From Harryflintia acetispora (GTDB lineage: Bacteria; Bacillota; Clostridia; Oscillospirales; Ruminococcaceae): a DNA stretch of 64,000 bases. The notes below the pieces were generated by a model, which saw only the letters and a program-made list of their open reading frames with translations, ran no database searches and had not been told where the DNA came from. Shown here piece after piece: positions 6,583 through 14,346 of the stretch. The stretch covers positions 1-64,000 of the forward strand of contig SLUK01000009.1 in the NCBI GenBank assembly GCA_004340125.1. The letters are read 5' to 3'. The position numbers and the translations under genes are program-made. Numbering within the stretch: position 1 is the first letter of the stretch; the number at the start of each line of letters is the position of its first letter.

Positions 6583-7866
6583 CTACTCCTTGATGGCGCT
6601 CTGGCTCTCCTGGAGCCGTTCGATCGCCTCGCGCATCTCCCGCAGGCGGTAGATGCAGTCGTCCTCGCTGGCGAAGCCGCGCACCACGTCCTCGGCCAGC
6701 GCCCGGCAGGTCGGCGCCCCGCAGGAGCCGCAATCCACCCCAGGCAGGCTCTGCTCGATGGCCTGCATCCGCCCGAGCTTCTCCATCGCCACCCGGATGT
6801 CCGGGTCGAGCTCCATCACCGGCTGGTATTCGACCGCCTGGTCGAACTTCACCTCGCGCGGCACCTCGTCCTCGATGTGGTTGCAGCTCACCGGGCGGTA
6901 CTTGCGGATCCTTTTCAGCTTGGCCTTGGCGATATAGGGATTCTCGACGTTGAGCACCCCGCCCACGCACCCGGCGCTGCAGGCGTTGAGCTCGACGAAG
7001 TCGAGGTCGGTAAACTTGTTGTCCTCCAAATCCTCCAAAACGCTGATCACGTTCTCGATCCCGTCCGCCGCGAGGTAGCGCTCGTTGAGCAGGGCCGCCG
7101 CCTCGCCGCCCGAGGAGCCCCAGCCCATCCCCATGCGGCCGGAGCCGGCCATCTCCTCGGGGAGGCTGACCTCCTTCATCAGATGGATCAGCTTGGGGTA
7201 GACGTCCCGCACCGCGACCACCCCGTCCACGGCCGAGCGCCTGGAGCCCAGCGGCATGCGCACCGCCGTGACCTTGGCCGGGCAGGGCGAAATGAAGAAG
7301 GCGCCGATCTGATCGGCCGGCAGCCCGGTGCGCTGCGCGGCCTCCCGTTTGGCCATGCGCGCCGCCACCTCGATGGGGGCGTGGATGGGAAGGATATTAT
7401 GAATCAGCTCGGGGAAGCGCACCCGGATCAGGCGCACCACCGCCGGGCAGGCGGAGGAGATGACCGGGCGGGGCAGCAGCCCGGTGCTCATCATCCGCCT
7501 GGTCGCGTCCGAGACGATCTCGGCGGCGCGCGCCACCTCGAACACGTCGTCGAAGCCCATCATCTTCAGGGCGTTGAGCAGGATGTCCACATCGTCCAGA
7601 TTGTTGAACTGCCCATAGAGCGCCGGCGGCGGCAGCGCGATTTTATACTGGAACCTGTCGATCACCGAGAGGGGGTCGAAGATCGCCTGCTTTGCGTGAT
7701 GGGGGCAGACCCGGATACATTCCCCGCAGTCGATGCAGCGCTCCCTGATGATCTTGGCCTTCCCGCCGCGCACCCGGATGGCCTCGGTCGGACAGCGCTT
7801 CACGCAGTGCGTGCAGCCCTTGCACGCATCCCTGTCGAGCGTAACTGAATGGAAATAGCTTTCCAT
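6583..7866 (-). CDS. Sensory-type [FeFe]-hydrogenase-like protein (HydS/group C-D)
   Basis: A 427-residue iron-sulfur protein. Two 4Fe-4S motifs open it (Cys15-18-21-25 and Cys44-47-50-54), then comes the H-cluster domain, then a FeS domain with CGSCGAPTC near 379-387. Single cysteines remain at the four H-cluster positions: SSACP (Cys140), SPCPAK (Cys195) and NACSAGC (Cys296, Cys300). Catalytic hydrogenases have TSCCP at the first site; here the proton-transfer cysteine is alanine, as reported for the putative sensor HydS of Thermotoga. That predicts slow turnover and a sensing role for H2 or redox state. There is no PAS domain. ATG 7866 is chosen over GTG 7881 because AAGGTGG would abut the latter. 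It is the third gene of the operon with a HATPase, DRTGG and PHP. Confidence 0.85.
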   Translation of the reverse strand: MESYFHSVTLDRDACKGCTHCVKRCPTEAIRVRGGKAKIIRERCIDCGECIRVCPHHAKQAIFDPLSVIDRFQYKIALPPPALYGQFNNLDDVDILLNALKMMGFDDVFEVARAAEIVSDATRRMMSTGLLPRPVISSACPAVVRLIRVRFPELIHNILPIHAPIEVAARMAKREAAQRTGLPADQIGAFFISPCPAKVTAVRMPLGSRRSAVDGVVAVRDVYPKLIHLMKEVSLPEEMAGSGRMGMGWGSSGGEAAALLNERYLAADGIENVISVLEDLEDNKFTDLDFVELNACSAGCVGGVLNVENPYIAKAKLKRIRKYRPVSCNHIEDEVPREVKFDQAVEYQPVMELDPDIRVAMEKLGRMQAIEQSLPGVDCGSCGAPTCRALAEDVVRGFASEDDCIYRLREMREAIERLQESQSAIKE

Positions 7867-7927
7867 CAAAGCAACACCCACCTTTTCCCTTTCGTAGGGC
7901 CCGCCGCCTGGGGCGCGCCCGCACGTT

Positions 7928-8353
7928 TTATTCGTTCTTCACCGTCATCCAGACGGTGGTGCCGACGCCCAGCTCACTTTCGATGCGCATGTCGTCGGTG
8001 TATTTTTTCATGTTGGGCAATCCCATGCCCGCGCCGAACCCGAGGTTGCGCACCTCGTCGGGCGCGGTGGAGTACCCTTCCTGCATGGCCAAGGAGATGT
8101 CCTCGATCCCGGGGCCGGTGTCCCGCAGCTCCATCTTGACGATGTCGGGGTGGATTTCCACCTCGATCTCCCCACCGTGGGCGTGGATCACCATGTTGAT
8201 CTCGCCCTCGTACATCGCGATGGCCACCCGGCGCACCACGTCGGGATGGACGCCCAGCTTTTTCAGGGTCTTTTTGACCGCGCTGGAAGCCTCGCCCGCG
8301 CGGGTGAAGTCATCCCCCGGGACGTGATAGGATAATTTAATTGGCTCCGACAC
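7928..8353 (-). CDS. HATPase_c anti-sigma/RsbW-like ATP-binding protein
   Basis: A 141-residue GHKL ATPase domain with no histidine-kinase dimerisation part. The N box is seen in AMYEGEINMVIHAHGG, and the G1 and G2 boxes in ELRDTGPGIED and GFGAGMGLPNMKKYTDD. This is the size and motif set of RsbW/SpoIIAB-like switch kinases. GTG 8353 shares a base with the upstream stop (TAGTG) and has AAAGGCGGG about 11 bases before it; the GTG at 8365 would abut that site. In the same operon as the HydS-like protein, it is a candidate output kinase for its signal (inference from conserved neighbourhood). Confidence 0.8.
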   Translation of the reverse strand: MSEPIKLSYHVPGDDFTRAGEASSAVKKTLKKLGVHPDVVRRVAIAMYEGEINMVIHAHGGEIEVEIHPDIVKMELRDTGPGIEDISLAMQEGYSTAPDEVRNLGFGAGMGLPNMKKYTDDMRIESELGVGTTVWMTVKNE

Positions 8354-8703
8354 TAGGCGTTGCACCCGCCTTTCAGCCCGTTTTCATAGAGCAGGCCGCA
8401 GGCGGTGAACATGCGCAGTCCGGTGCTCATCAGGACGATCCCGTAGTCCTTGGCCAGTGTGATCATCGTCTCGTCCGGGCGCTTGCCCCGCACGAAGACG
8501 ATACAGACCATGTCCATCATCTCGGCGGTGCGCACCACCTGGGAGTTGACCAGCCCGGTGAGCAGCACCGACTGGTCCTTGACGAAGGCGAGCACGTCGC
8601 TCATCATGTCGGAACCGCAGGCGGTATGTACCTCGCGCTCGAGGAATTCCTCCCCGCAGTAAACCGTCGCGTTCAGAATTTTCTTAATGTCCTGGACATC
8701 CAT
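8353..8703 (-). CDS. DRTGG-domain protein (first gene of the hydrogenase-like operon)
   Basis: A 116-residue single DRTGG domain: helical N-terminus MDVQDIKKILNAT, then ACGSDMMSDVLAF, VLLTGLVNSQVVRTAEMM and VFVRGKRPDETMITLAKD. AGGGGGT sits nine bases before the ATG. It opens the five-gene leftward operon and its stop overlaps the start of the HATPase gene by one base. No catalytic residues are known for the family; ligand binding is the usual assumption. Confidence 0.8.
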   Translation of the reverse strand: MDVQDIKKILNATVYCGEEFLEREVHTACGSDMMSDVLAFVKDQSVLLTGLVNSQVVRTAEMMDMVCIVFVRGKRPDETMITLAKDYGIVLMSTGLRMFTACGLLYENGLKGGCNA

Positions 8704-8765
8704 ATCAATACGACCCCCTAAGGTACTAAAATTTCAACAAAGGCAGTGCGCTCAAAGACAATCAA

Positions 8766-8795
8766 ATTATAACATTTTTACAGCCCAGCCCGCAA
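8766..8795 (-). promoter_or_regulatory. Promoter of the HydS-like operon
   Basis: Minus strand TTGCGG (8795-8790), 18-bp spacer, TATAAT (8771-8766), about 60 bp before the first DRTGG gene. The -10 is perfect and the -35 is weak, which would suit regulation by an activator. Confidence 0.5.
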
Positions 8796-8824
8796 GGGGG
8801 CCGGGCCAATCTCTTTATGTCTTC

Positions 8825-10120
8825 TTATATTTCCTGCGCCAGGGTGCGCTTGAGCGCGAAGAGCAGCATGGCGCACGCCGCCTCGCGCTGCAGCACGGCC
8901 GCCCCCCGGCAAAGCGCCCCGCGCTCGCCGTTCCCATAGGAAAAGTCACGGATCCCCGCGTAGAGGTGCGCCACCAGCCGCTGGTGGCCGAACTCGGCGG
9001 CCTGCTGCGCGAGCTGGACCGCGCTGCCCGCCCGGGAGAGCACCTCGGCGATCTCCGCGCTCTCGCCCGCCTCCCCGGCGTTGAAGCGCAGCAGCAGCTC
9101 ATAGCAAAAGCCGTCGGCGGTGTAGAGCGCCTCGTCGTCCAGCGCGTACCACTCCCCCAGGTCGAGCACCGCGCGCTCGAACCAGTCGCCCTCCCTCTGG
9201 CGGATCTGCTGCAGCTGCCGCTCGAAGAGCAGCCGCCAGAGGGATTCCCCGTCCGGCTCGCCGAGCAGCTGCGCGGCCTTCTCCAGCATTGGGTGCAGCC
9301 GCTGCCGCAGCGCCTCGATCTCCCCCGCGCGGAAGGTCAGCCAGCCGCCCTCGGCCTTGCCGAAGGCGCGCAGCGCATCGAGGTAGCCCAGGCGGATGTT
9401 GCGCCGCGCACTGTCCGGCTCGAACATCAAAAAGGGCCCGAGCGGGTGGGAGGGCCGGATCATGGTCAGGTTTTCCGGCGCAATCCTCGGGCGCTGGCGC
9501 AGCCCGACCGCCTCGAGATCCACCGCGATCACCCGGGTGGCCCCCAGCTCCACCGCCACGTTGATCGGCAGGTAGTCGTGATAGGAGCCGTCGATGAACC
9601 GGCTCTCGCCGATCTGGTGGACCGGGAAGGCGGGGAAGCAGGAGGCCGAGGCGATCAGGTAGTCGCAGAGCCTCCCACGCGGGATGTCCCGCTTTTTCAT
9701 CACCACCGGGTGCAGGGAGGGATACTCCACCGTCACCAGCCCGAAGTCGGTGGGGGAGCGAAAGAAGCGCTCCTCGTCCACCACCGCGCGCATGAGGGCC
9801 TCGAGCCCCGAGATATCCACCCCGCCGCTGCGCACCGCCTTCTTTAAAAACTCGGCGTAGACCGCGCCCGCCACCGGGCTCTCGATCGCCTTGTCGATGT
9901 CCACGTTGGCCACGTCCTGCGCGGTGATCCTCTGCCAGAGGGTGAGCATCTCCCCGAGGTCCCCCTGCACCATCATCGCGCCGTTGAGCGCGCCCACCGA
10001 GGTGCCGGTCACGATCTGGAACCCGATCCCGCACTCCTGCAAAGCTTGGTAGACCCCCGCCTGATAGGCCCCCCGCGAGCCGCCGCCCGCCAGCGCCACC
10101 GCACAGATATCCCTTGCCAC
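8825..10120 (-). CDS. Patatin-like phospholipase
   Basis: A 431-residue patatin. The oxyanion-hole motif GGGSRG is at 12-17, the nucleophile elbow GTSVGA at 39-44 (Ser41), and the catalytic-dyad aspartate lies in FIDGSYHDY near 180. The C-terminal 190 residues are an arginine- and glutamate-rich helical extension found in many clostridial patatins. There is no signal peptide, so a cytoplasmic or membrane-associated lipid acyl hydrolase is expected. The N-terminus of the long frame is trimmed to GTG 10120, where GGAAAGGAG lies seven bases upstream. It sits alone between two unrelated units. Confidence 0.85.
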   Translation of the reverse strand: MARDICAVALAGGGSRGAYQAGVYQALQECGIGFQIVTGTSVGALNGAMMVQGDLGEMLTLWQRITAQDVANVDIDKAIESPVAGAVYAEFLKKAVRSGGVDISGLEALMRAVVDEERFFRSPTDFGLVTVEYPSLHPVVMKKRDIPRGRLCDYLIASASCFPAFPVHQIGESRFIDGSYHDYLPINVAVELGATRVIAVDLEAVGLRQRPRIAPENLTMIRPSHPLGPFLMFEPDSARRNIRLGYLDALRAFGKAEGGWLTFRAGEIEALRQRLHPMLEKAAQLLGEPDGESLWRLLFERQLQQIRQREGDWFERAVLDLGEWYALDDEALYTADGFCYELLLRFNAGEAGESAEIAEVLSRAGSAVQLAQQAAEFGHQRLVAHLYAGIRDFSYGNGERGALCRGAAVLQREAACAMLLFALKRTLAQEI

Positions 10121-10158
10121 ACGCTCTCTCCTTTCCGACCGCCTACGCACAAGATATT

Positions 10159-10189
10159 GGGAGGAAGGCCAAACCTTGGCCCTCCTCCC
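10159..10189 (-). terminator. Hairpin downstream of the TM2 pseudogene
   Basis: 14-bp stem with one mismatch (10159-10172 with 10176-10189). It lies 14 bp past the TM2 stop codon on the minus strand but has no real T tract. Confidence 0.4.
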
Positions 10190-10202
10190 GCGTTCAACGT
10201 TT

Positions 10203-10785
10203 CTACTTCAGATATTTCCCTTCACCGTCCCTGAATATGCCGGTCAAAATACAGATCAGGTCGCAGATCCAGCCGGCCAGGAACAGGCCTCCGGTGAAGA
10301 AGTATAACAGCCCGGTCCCGGTCTTGCCCACATAAAACCTGTGGAAGCCAAAACCGCCCGCAAACAGGCAGAGGACGAAGGCGGACCACGGTTCCTCCTG
10401 CTAATCATAAGCGCGGGCGCCGCGGGTTTATGCACGTTTTCCCGCGCGGTATAGACGTTTTTTACAGGCGCCGCCGGCAGGACCGGCTCTGGCGGGGAGA
10501 TGGCGTCGATGGCGAACCCGCAGTTCGAGCAAAAACGCCCGGTGCTTTTGGTTCCGCAGTTCGGACAGGAGTAAACGCCCTTTGCCGGGGGCTGCTCCGC
10601 TTCCTTCGTTGCGGGCCGCTCTTCCTTCTTCGGGGCCGGGCCGCCGCAGTACTGGCAGAACGCGCCCCTGCCCGCCGCGCCGCAGCCCGGGCAGGAGAAA
10701 GCCTCCCCACGCTCCTTCGGCTCTGTGGAGCGGTAGCCGCAGCTGGCGCACTCCACGCCGTCATACTACAGATCGGACATTTCAA
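10203..10785 (-). pseudogene. Zinc-ribbon/TM2-domain protein, frameshifted twice
   Basis: Three consecutive frames together spell one sensible protein. A TTG start at 10785 with GGGGGAGG upstream gives MKCPIC. After a one-base slip near 10760 the frame reads YDGVECASCGYRS, CPGCG, CQYCGG and CPNCG...CSNCG zinc ribbons. After a second slip near 10395-10403 it reads WSAFVLCLFAGGFGFHRFYVG, a TM2 domain, through a stop at 10203. TM2 proteins are small membrane proteins, often led by zinc ribbons. Two indels in one short gene mean either a decayed gene or base-calling errors in GC-rich sequence. The intact protein would be about 190 residues. Confidence 0.7.
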
Positions 10786-10900
10786 GCGCACCCTCCCCCT
10801 CCCGGCAAAATTCTAGCATAGTTCCCCCGGAAAGTCCAGATTGCATCGGCCCGCCGGCGGGCAGCGCGTCCATGCTGCCTGGCGCTCCGGCAGACGAAAA

Positions 10901-10932
10901 GGGAAGCCGCGAGCTTGGGCTCGCGGCTTCCC
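10901..10932 (-). terminator. Terminator of the SIS-domain gene
   Basis: Perfect 13-bp stem (10901-10913 with 10920-10932), 6-nt loop, followed on the minus strand by TTTTCGTC. Confidence 0.75.
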
Positions 10933-10953
10933 GAAAACACCGGTAAGGACCGA

Positions 10954-11964
10954 TTAATATTCCATCTGGCGGTAGTAGCGCCGGGTGGTCAGCGGATGGT
11001 TGCGCACATGCTCGAGGTGGCAGCTCAGGCGCTCGGTGATGGTGTAGACGATCATCGGGGAGATGTATTTGCGGAACTCCTCGTCCAGGGGCAGCTCGAC
11101 CTCTTTGGTGTCGAAGATGTTGATCTCCTTGGTGATCTTCTTGGCAAAGTTGAGGACACGGTCCATCAGCGGACGGGTCTCGTCCTCGCCGAAGAAGAGG
11201 ATCAGGCTGGTGTCCTCCTCGACGAGCTCCAAGGTGCCATGGAAGAACTCGGCGGCGTGGATGGACTTGGTCTTGATCCACTGCATCTCCTCGAGGATGC
11301 ACATCGCGTAGTCGTACGCCTCGCCCCAGAGGTTGCCTCCGCCGATGACCATATGGTAATCGGTGTCCTTGTGATGCTCGGCCATCGCCTTGCAGCGGTC
11401 CTCATAGAGCTCCTTGCCCTTGATCAGGTAGGGGGTGATTTTCTGCAGCTGGTCGGCGAACTGCTCATACTTCGGGAAAGCGCCCGCGTTATACATCATA
11501 CGCGCAACGAAGGGGATGTTGGTCAGGTAGATCGCTTCGCAGAGCACGTCGTCCTCGGCGAAGGAGCAGAAGAGGTAATCCGCGTACTCGCAGGCCGGGG
11601 TCCCGGCGTTCGAGACGTACATCACCACTCTGGCGCCGGCGTCCTTACAGAACTTGGCGGCCGCCACGATCTCCTTGGTGTTGCCCGAGCGGGTGGAGAA
11701 GACGCAGACGCTGTCCTTCGAGAACTTCTTGTGGCCCATGAGCATGAACTCCGCGGCGATCACCGAGTGGGACTCGATCTCGGACTGGGTGTCCAGCATG
11801 TACTTGAGCGGCAGGGAGTGCGCATAGGTGCCGCCGCAGCCGATAAAGAAGATGTTGGAGTAGCCCTGCTTGCTGATCTCGTCCGCCGCCTTCTCGATTT
11901 CGGGGCGCAGCGCGAGCGCGTCGCCGACGACCTTTTCATACCGGGGAATGTCAAAATTGAACAT
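10954..11964 (-). CDS. SIS-domain sugar-phosphate protein, FrlB-like deglycase
   Basis: A 336-residue protein with two SIS domains. The first has FFIGCGGTYAHS near 38-49 and the phosphate loop FSTRSGNTKE near 89; the second has MVIGGGNLWGEAYDYA and a HAAEFFHG motif. The length and HGTLELVEE region match fructosamine-6-phosphate and glucoselysine-6-phosphate deglycases (FrlB, GfrF), which split phosphorylated Amadori products into an amino acid and glucose 6-phosphate. ATG 11964 is preferred because AAGGAGG lies seven bases upstream. It is divergent from a GntR/UTRA regulator with shared operators, as in frl loci. No kinase or transporter gene is adjacent, so the exact substrate is open. Confidence 0.75.
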   Translation of the reverse strand: MFNFDIPRYEKVVGDALALRPEIEKAADEISKQGYSNIFFIGCGGTYAHSLPLKYMLDTQSEIESHSVIAAEFMLMGHKKFSKDSVCVFSTRSGNTKEIVAAAKFCKDAGARVVMYVSNAGTPACEYADYLFCSFAEDDVLCEAIYLTNIPFVARMMYNAGAFPKYEQFADQLQKITPYLIKGKELYEDRCKAMAEHHKDTDYHMVIGGGNLWGEAYDYAMCILEEMQWIKTKSIHAAEFFHGTLELVEEDTSLILFFGEDETRPLMDRVLNFAKKITKEINIFDTKEVELPLDEEFRKYISPMIVYTITERLSCHLEHVRNHPLTTRRYYRQMEY

Positions 11965-12008
11965 TTCATTTCCTCCTTCATGCGATGTATGTATTGTTCT
12001 ACGATCAG

Positions 12009-12038
12009 ATAATATCATAGATACAATTTATTTGTAAA
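12009..12038 (-). promoter_or_regulatory. Promoter of the SIS gene with an overlapping operator
   Basis: Minus strand TTTACA (12038-12033), 18-bp spacer, TATTAT (12014-12009). The palindrome TACAA-5-TTGTA at 12022-12036 covers the spacer and -35, so the GntR protein encoded divergently could block it. Confidence 0.65.
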
Positions 12039-12111
12039 GAGGTTTTTTAAAATTTAGAATATCATCCAGTTTAATTTAATTAATTTTAATATATTTATTC
12101 TTTTTATCCAA

Positions 12112-12140
12112 TTGATTTTGGATTATAAAAATTATATAAT
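12112..12140 (+). promoter_or_regulatory. Promoter of the GntR regulator
   Basis: TTGATT (12112-12117), 17-bp spacer, TATAAT (12135-12140) in a very AT-rich divergent region. Confidence 0.7.
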
Positions 12141-12144
12141 ACAA

Positions 12145-12191
12145 ATACAACTAATTGTATTATAAATTTATTGCACTAATAAATTGTGCAA
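12145..12191. promoter_or_regulatory. Two further putative GntR operators
   Basis: ATACAA-CTAA-TTGTAT (12145-12160) is a perfect palindrome at the expected start site of the GntR promoter, and TTGCAC-9-GTGCAA (12171-12191) is a second dyad just before the ribosome site. The first shares its half-site ACAA/TTGT with the operator at 12022-12036, suggesting autoregulation. Confidence 0.55.
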
Positions 12192-12210
12192 ATGAGAGGA
12201 GAAGCGGACC

Positions 12211-12924
12211 ATGCTGGATGAACATTCCTCCACCCCGCTCTATAAGCAGCTCAAGGAGGACCTGCTCTCGCAAATCAACGCCGGTTCCTTGCGCCGGGGA
12301 GAACGGGTGCCAACCGAAATGGAGCTGAGCGACCACTACGGCGTCAGCCGGGTGACGGTGCGCAAGGCGCTCACCGAGCTGGTGGAAGAGGGGCACCTCA
12401 CCCGACGGCAGGGGAAGGGCACCTATGTGTGCAACCCCAAGATCGGGGAAAACATTATGGAAAACCTCAGCTTTACCTCGGTCTGCCAGCGCAACGGGGT
12501 GGTGCCGGGGGCCAAGCTGATCTCGGTGGCGATCAGGCCCGCCGGGGAGGAGGACGTGCGCGAGCTCGGGGTCGCTTCTGACAGCCGGATCCTCTACCTG
12601 CACCGGCTGCGCTATGCCGACGGAGTGCCGGTCGTGCTCGAAGAAAATTTCTTCACCGAGCGCTTCTGCCCACTGATCAAGGAGGATCTGGAGCACGAGT
12701 CGATCTACGCGCTGCTGACTTCCCGCTTCGGGATCACCCGGCTGCGCCCGAGCAAGAGCATCGAAATCGCGCGGGCAAACGAGTGGGAGGCTTCCCAGCT
12801 CGGGGTCAAAAAACGCACGCCGGTACTGCTGGTGCGCGAGCTGATGTTCGAAGAGCCGGACATCCCGGTCCACCGCACCCGGCAGATCGTGCTGGGGGAC
12901 CGGTTTAAATATGAAATCCGCTAG
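12211..12924 (+). CDS. GntR/HutC-family transcriptional regulator
   Basis: A 237-residue regulator. The N-terminal winged helix-turn-helix (about 8-75) is classic: PLYKQLKEDLLSQI, GERVPTEMELSDHYGVSRVT, then RKALTELVEEGHL and GKGTYV. A UTRA effector domain follows (about 95-235), with the signature LRYADGVPVVLEENFF. UTRA domains bind sugars, amino sugars or small acids. GAGAGGAG lies 10 bases upstream of the ATG. Divergence from the SIS deglycase and palindromes on both promoters indicate local repression relieved by an Amadori-type or sugar-phosphate effector (inference). Confidence 0.9.
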   Translation: MLDEHSSTPLYKQLKEDLLSQINAGSLRRGERVPTEMELSDHYGVSRVTVRKALTELVEEGHLTRRQGKGTYVCNPKIGENIMENLSFTSVCQRNGVVPGAKLISVAIRPAGEEDVRELGVASDSRILYLHRLRYADGVPVVLEENFFTERFCPLIKEDLEHESIYALLTSRFGITRLRPSKSIEIARANEWEASQLGVKKRTPVLLVRELMFEEPDIPVHRTRQIVLGDRFKYEIR

Positions 12925-12949
12925 CTTATAAATTTTTCTCGATTCCCTC

Positions 12950-12980
12950 TTGACCTTGACAATATGACAAGGTGTATCCT
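12950..12980 (+). promoter_or_regulatory. MerR-type promoter with 19-bp spacer and internal dyad
   Basis: TTGACC (12950-12955) and TATCCT (12975-12980) are 19 bp apart. The spacer holds the dyad ACCTTG-9-CAAGGT (12953-12973). Overlong spacers with a central dyad are the hallmark of MerR-activated promoters, so the following regulator probably activates itself when bound to ligand. Confidence 0.8.
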
Positions 12981-13021
12981 CTCCTTATGGACCGGTTCAG
13001 GATAGAAGAAAGGAGAAAGCG

Positions 13022-13816
13022 ATGTTCACCATCGGGCAATTTTCCAGGCTGTGCCAGGTCAGCGCGCGGATGCTGCGGCATTACGACCGCCTCGGGCTGC
13101 TGCACCCGGCTAGCACCGGAAGCGAAAACGGCTACCGCTATTATGAAGCGGATCAGCTCGCCAGGGTGCATAAAATTGAGACGCTCAAAGGCTATGGCTT
13201 TTCACTCACTGAGATCGGGGTGCTACTGGAGCTTGGGCCTCAAGAGCTGGCTGTCGCCGTCCAGCGCCGGCGGGTGACGGCCTACCGGGAGCTGGGCGAG
13301 CTGCGGCGCGCCCTTCGCCGGATGGAGGAGGACATGAGCAAAATGGAGGGAATCAATTTGTCAAGATACCATGTCATTTTAATGGAGACACCATCCCGGC
13401 GGGTGCTGGGGCTGCGGCGCACCATCGCCATCGGCGAGGTGCACGAGCTGTTCTCGGAGCTCTACCGCGAAATGGAGCGGCGGGGACTGCGCCGCAGCGG
13501 CGCCACCCAGCTTGTCTGCCTGGGGGAGGAGTTTTCCTATGAGCAGGCGGACGTGGAGGCCCAGGTCGAGGTGGCGGGAGAGCACCCGGACGTGAAAACG
13601 CTGCCCGCCTCGCTCTGTGCCGCGGTCACCCACACCGGGCCGTATGAGACCATCCGCTACGCCTACGAGGCCATCGGGGCGTGGCTGTCGTCTCACCCGG
13701 ATTACGAGGTCTGCGGGCCAGCCATCGAGCGGTACCTGCGGGATGAAAACGAGGTGGGGGACCCCGAAGAGCTGCAGACCGGCGTACTCTTTCCGGTTAA
13801 TAAGCGGGAAGGCTAG
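13022..13816 (+). CDS. MerR-family regulator with GyrI-like effector domain
   Basis: A 264-residue protein. Residues 1-70 are a MerR DNA-binding domain (MFTIGQFSRLCQVSARMLRHYD, then ENGYRYYEADQLARV). A dimerisation helix rich in R, E and M follows to about residue 112. The C-terminal 150 residues resemble the GyrI/BmrR drug-binding fold, ending with CGPAIERYL and GVLFPV. Such regulators (BmrR, TipAL-like) sense lipophilic or cationic compounds and often control efflux pumps. Here no pump is adjacent; the gene stands alone between its own MerR-type promoter and a strong terminator. AGGAGAAAGCG sets the start. Confidence 0.88.
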   Translation: MFTIGQFSRLCQVSARMLRHYDRLGLLHPASTGSENGYRYYEADQLARVHKIETLKGYGFSLTEIGVLLELGPQELAVAVQRRRVTAYRELGELRRALRRMEEDMSKMEGINLSRYHVILMETPSRRVLGLRRTIAIGEVHELFSELYREMERRGLRRSGATQLVCLGEEFSYEQADVEAQVEVAGEHPDVKTLPASLCAAVTHTGPYETIRYAYEAIGAWLSSHPDYEVCGPAIERYLRDENEVGDPEELQTGVLFPVNKREG

Positions 13817-13820
13817 TGGG

Positions 13821-13873
13821 TAGAAAGCAGGGACCGCACACCGAAACGGTGTGCGGTCCCTGCTTTCTATTTT
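13821..13873 (+). terminator. Very long intrinsic terminator
   Basis: A perfect 23-bp stem (13821-13843 with 13847-13869, AAA loop) followed by TTTTCTC. It ends the merR gene. Confidence 0.9.
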
Positions 13874-13939
13874 CTCGGAAGCTCCGTTTCCATCATATAG
13901 CGAAAGGGGTCTTCATAAAAGGAAAAAGAGGAGGGGGGT

Positions 13940-14080
13940 ATGCAGAAAAACCTGACGGCAATCTATTGCCGCGTCGATGGCGGTGGAAATCATGAATGCG
14001 GTGGAGATACAAAGACGAATGCTGGAACACTGCGCGAGCACGAGGAGACTGCGGCGCCGTTTCTCCTTGAATTGGTATAA
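13940..14080 (+). pseudogene. N-terminal scrap of a serine recombinase
   Basis: A 46-codon ORF with a strong ribosome site (GAGGAGG). It starts MQKNLTAIYCRVDGGGN, the beginning typical of large serine recombinases of Tn4451/TndX-like elements (strand 'AIYCRVD'; the usual catalytic Ser is absent). After about 17 residues the similarity is lost and the frame soon stops. It overlaps the 3' part of the minus-strand ORF 13990-14322. Likely the footprint of a departed mobile element. Confidence 0.4.
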
Positions 14081-14322
14081 ACAAACTTGTTGCACGCACA
14101 ATCTGCAAATTCATGTTTCACAAGGTAGCGGTCGTTTCGGTCGGTTTTTCGCTTGGCCAATAGGAGTTTACCGCTGTCACCAACATGACTCGATTTTTTG
14201 GAAAATAAGAAGGCCGTCGTCTGGACGACGTCTGGAGAAGTAATTGGCGGTTTGTTTTGATTCTCCTTTGCTTTCGATTCCATGCGCAGTTGCATCATAT
14301 AGCGAGCCAATCCCGCTGGCAT
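13990..14322 (-). CDS. Small hypothetical protein, probably truncated
   Basis: The ORF of 110 codons starts with ATG 14322, preceded by AGGAGGTGGAG and by a consensus promoter (14347-14375). That makes the 5' part credible. The product begins MPAGLARYMMQLRMESKAKE, is basic and polar, and has KRKTDRNDRYLVKHEF and a CAC motif in the middle. The last 20 or so residues run antisense through the recombinase scrap and probably are not native. I do not recognise the family; small basic ORFs of this kind accompany conjugative or recombinase-bearing elements. Confidence 0.45.
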   Translation of the reverse strand: MPAGLARYMMQLRMESKAKENQNKPPITSPDVVQTTAFLFSKKSSHVGDSGKLLLAKRKTDRNDRYLVKHEFADCACNKFVYTNSRRNGAAVSSCSRSVPAFVFVSPPHS

Positions 14323-14346
14323 CTCTCCACCTCCTATTTTTGATTC

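Noticed and set aside
6568..7848. 426-codon ORF on the plus strand opposite the HydS-like gene
   Set aside because: It is the exact antisense of a gene with clear iron-sulfur motifs. The product is a histidine/alanine/arginine-rich string without domains, typical of GC-rich antisense frames.
8687..9847. 386-codon plus-strand ORF opposite the patatin gene
   Set aside because: Antisense shadow of a patatin with intact catalytic motifs. No ribosome site.
10915..12012. 365-codon plus-strand ORF opposite the SIS gene
   Set aside because: Antisense shadow. The opposite strand has two SIS domains and a good ribosome site.
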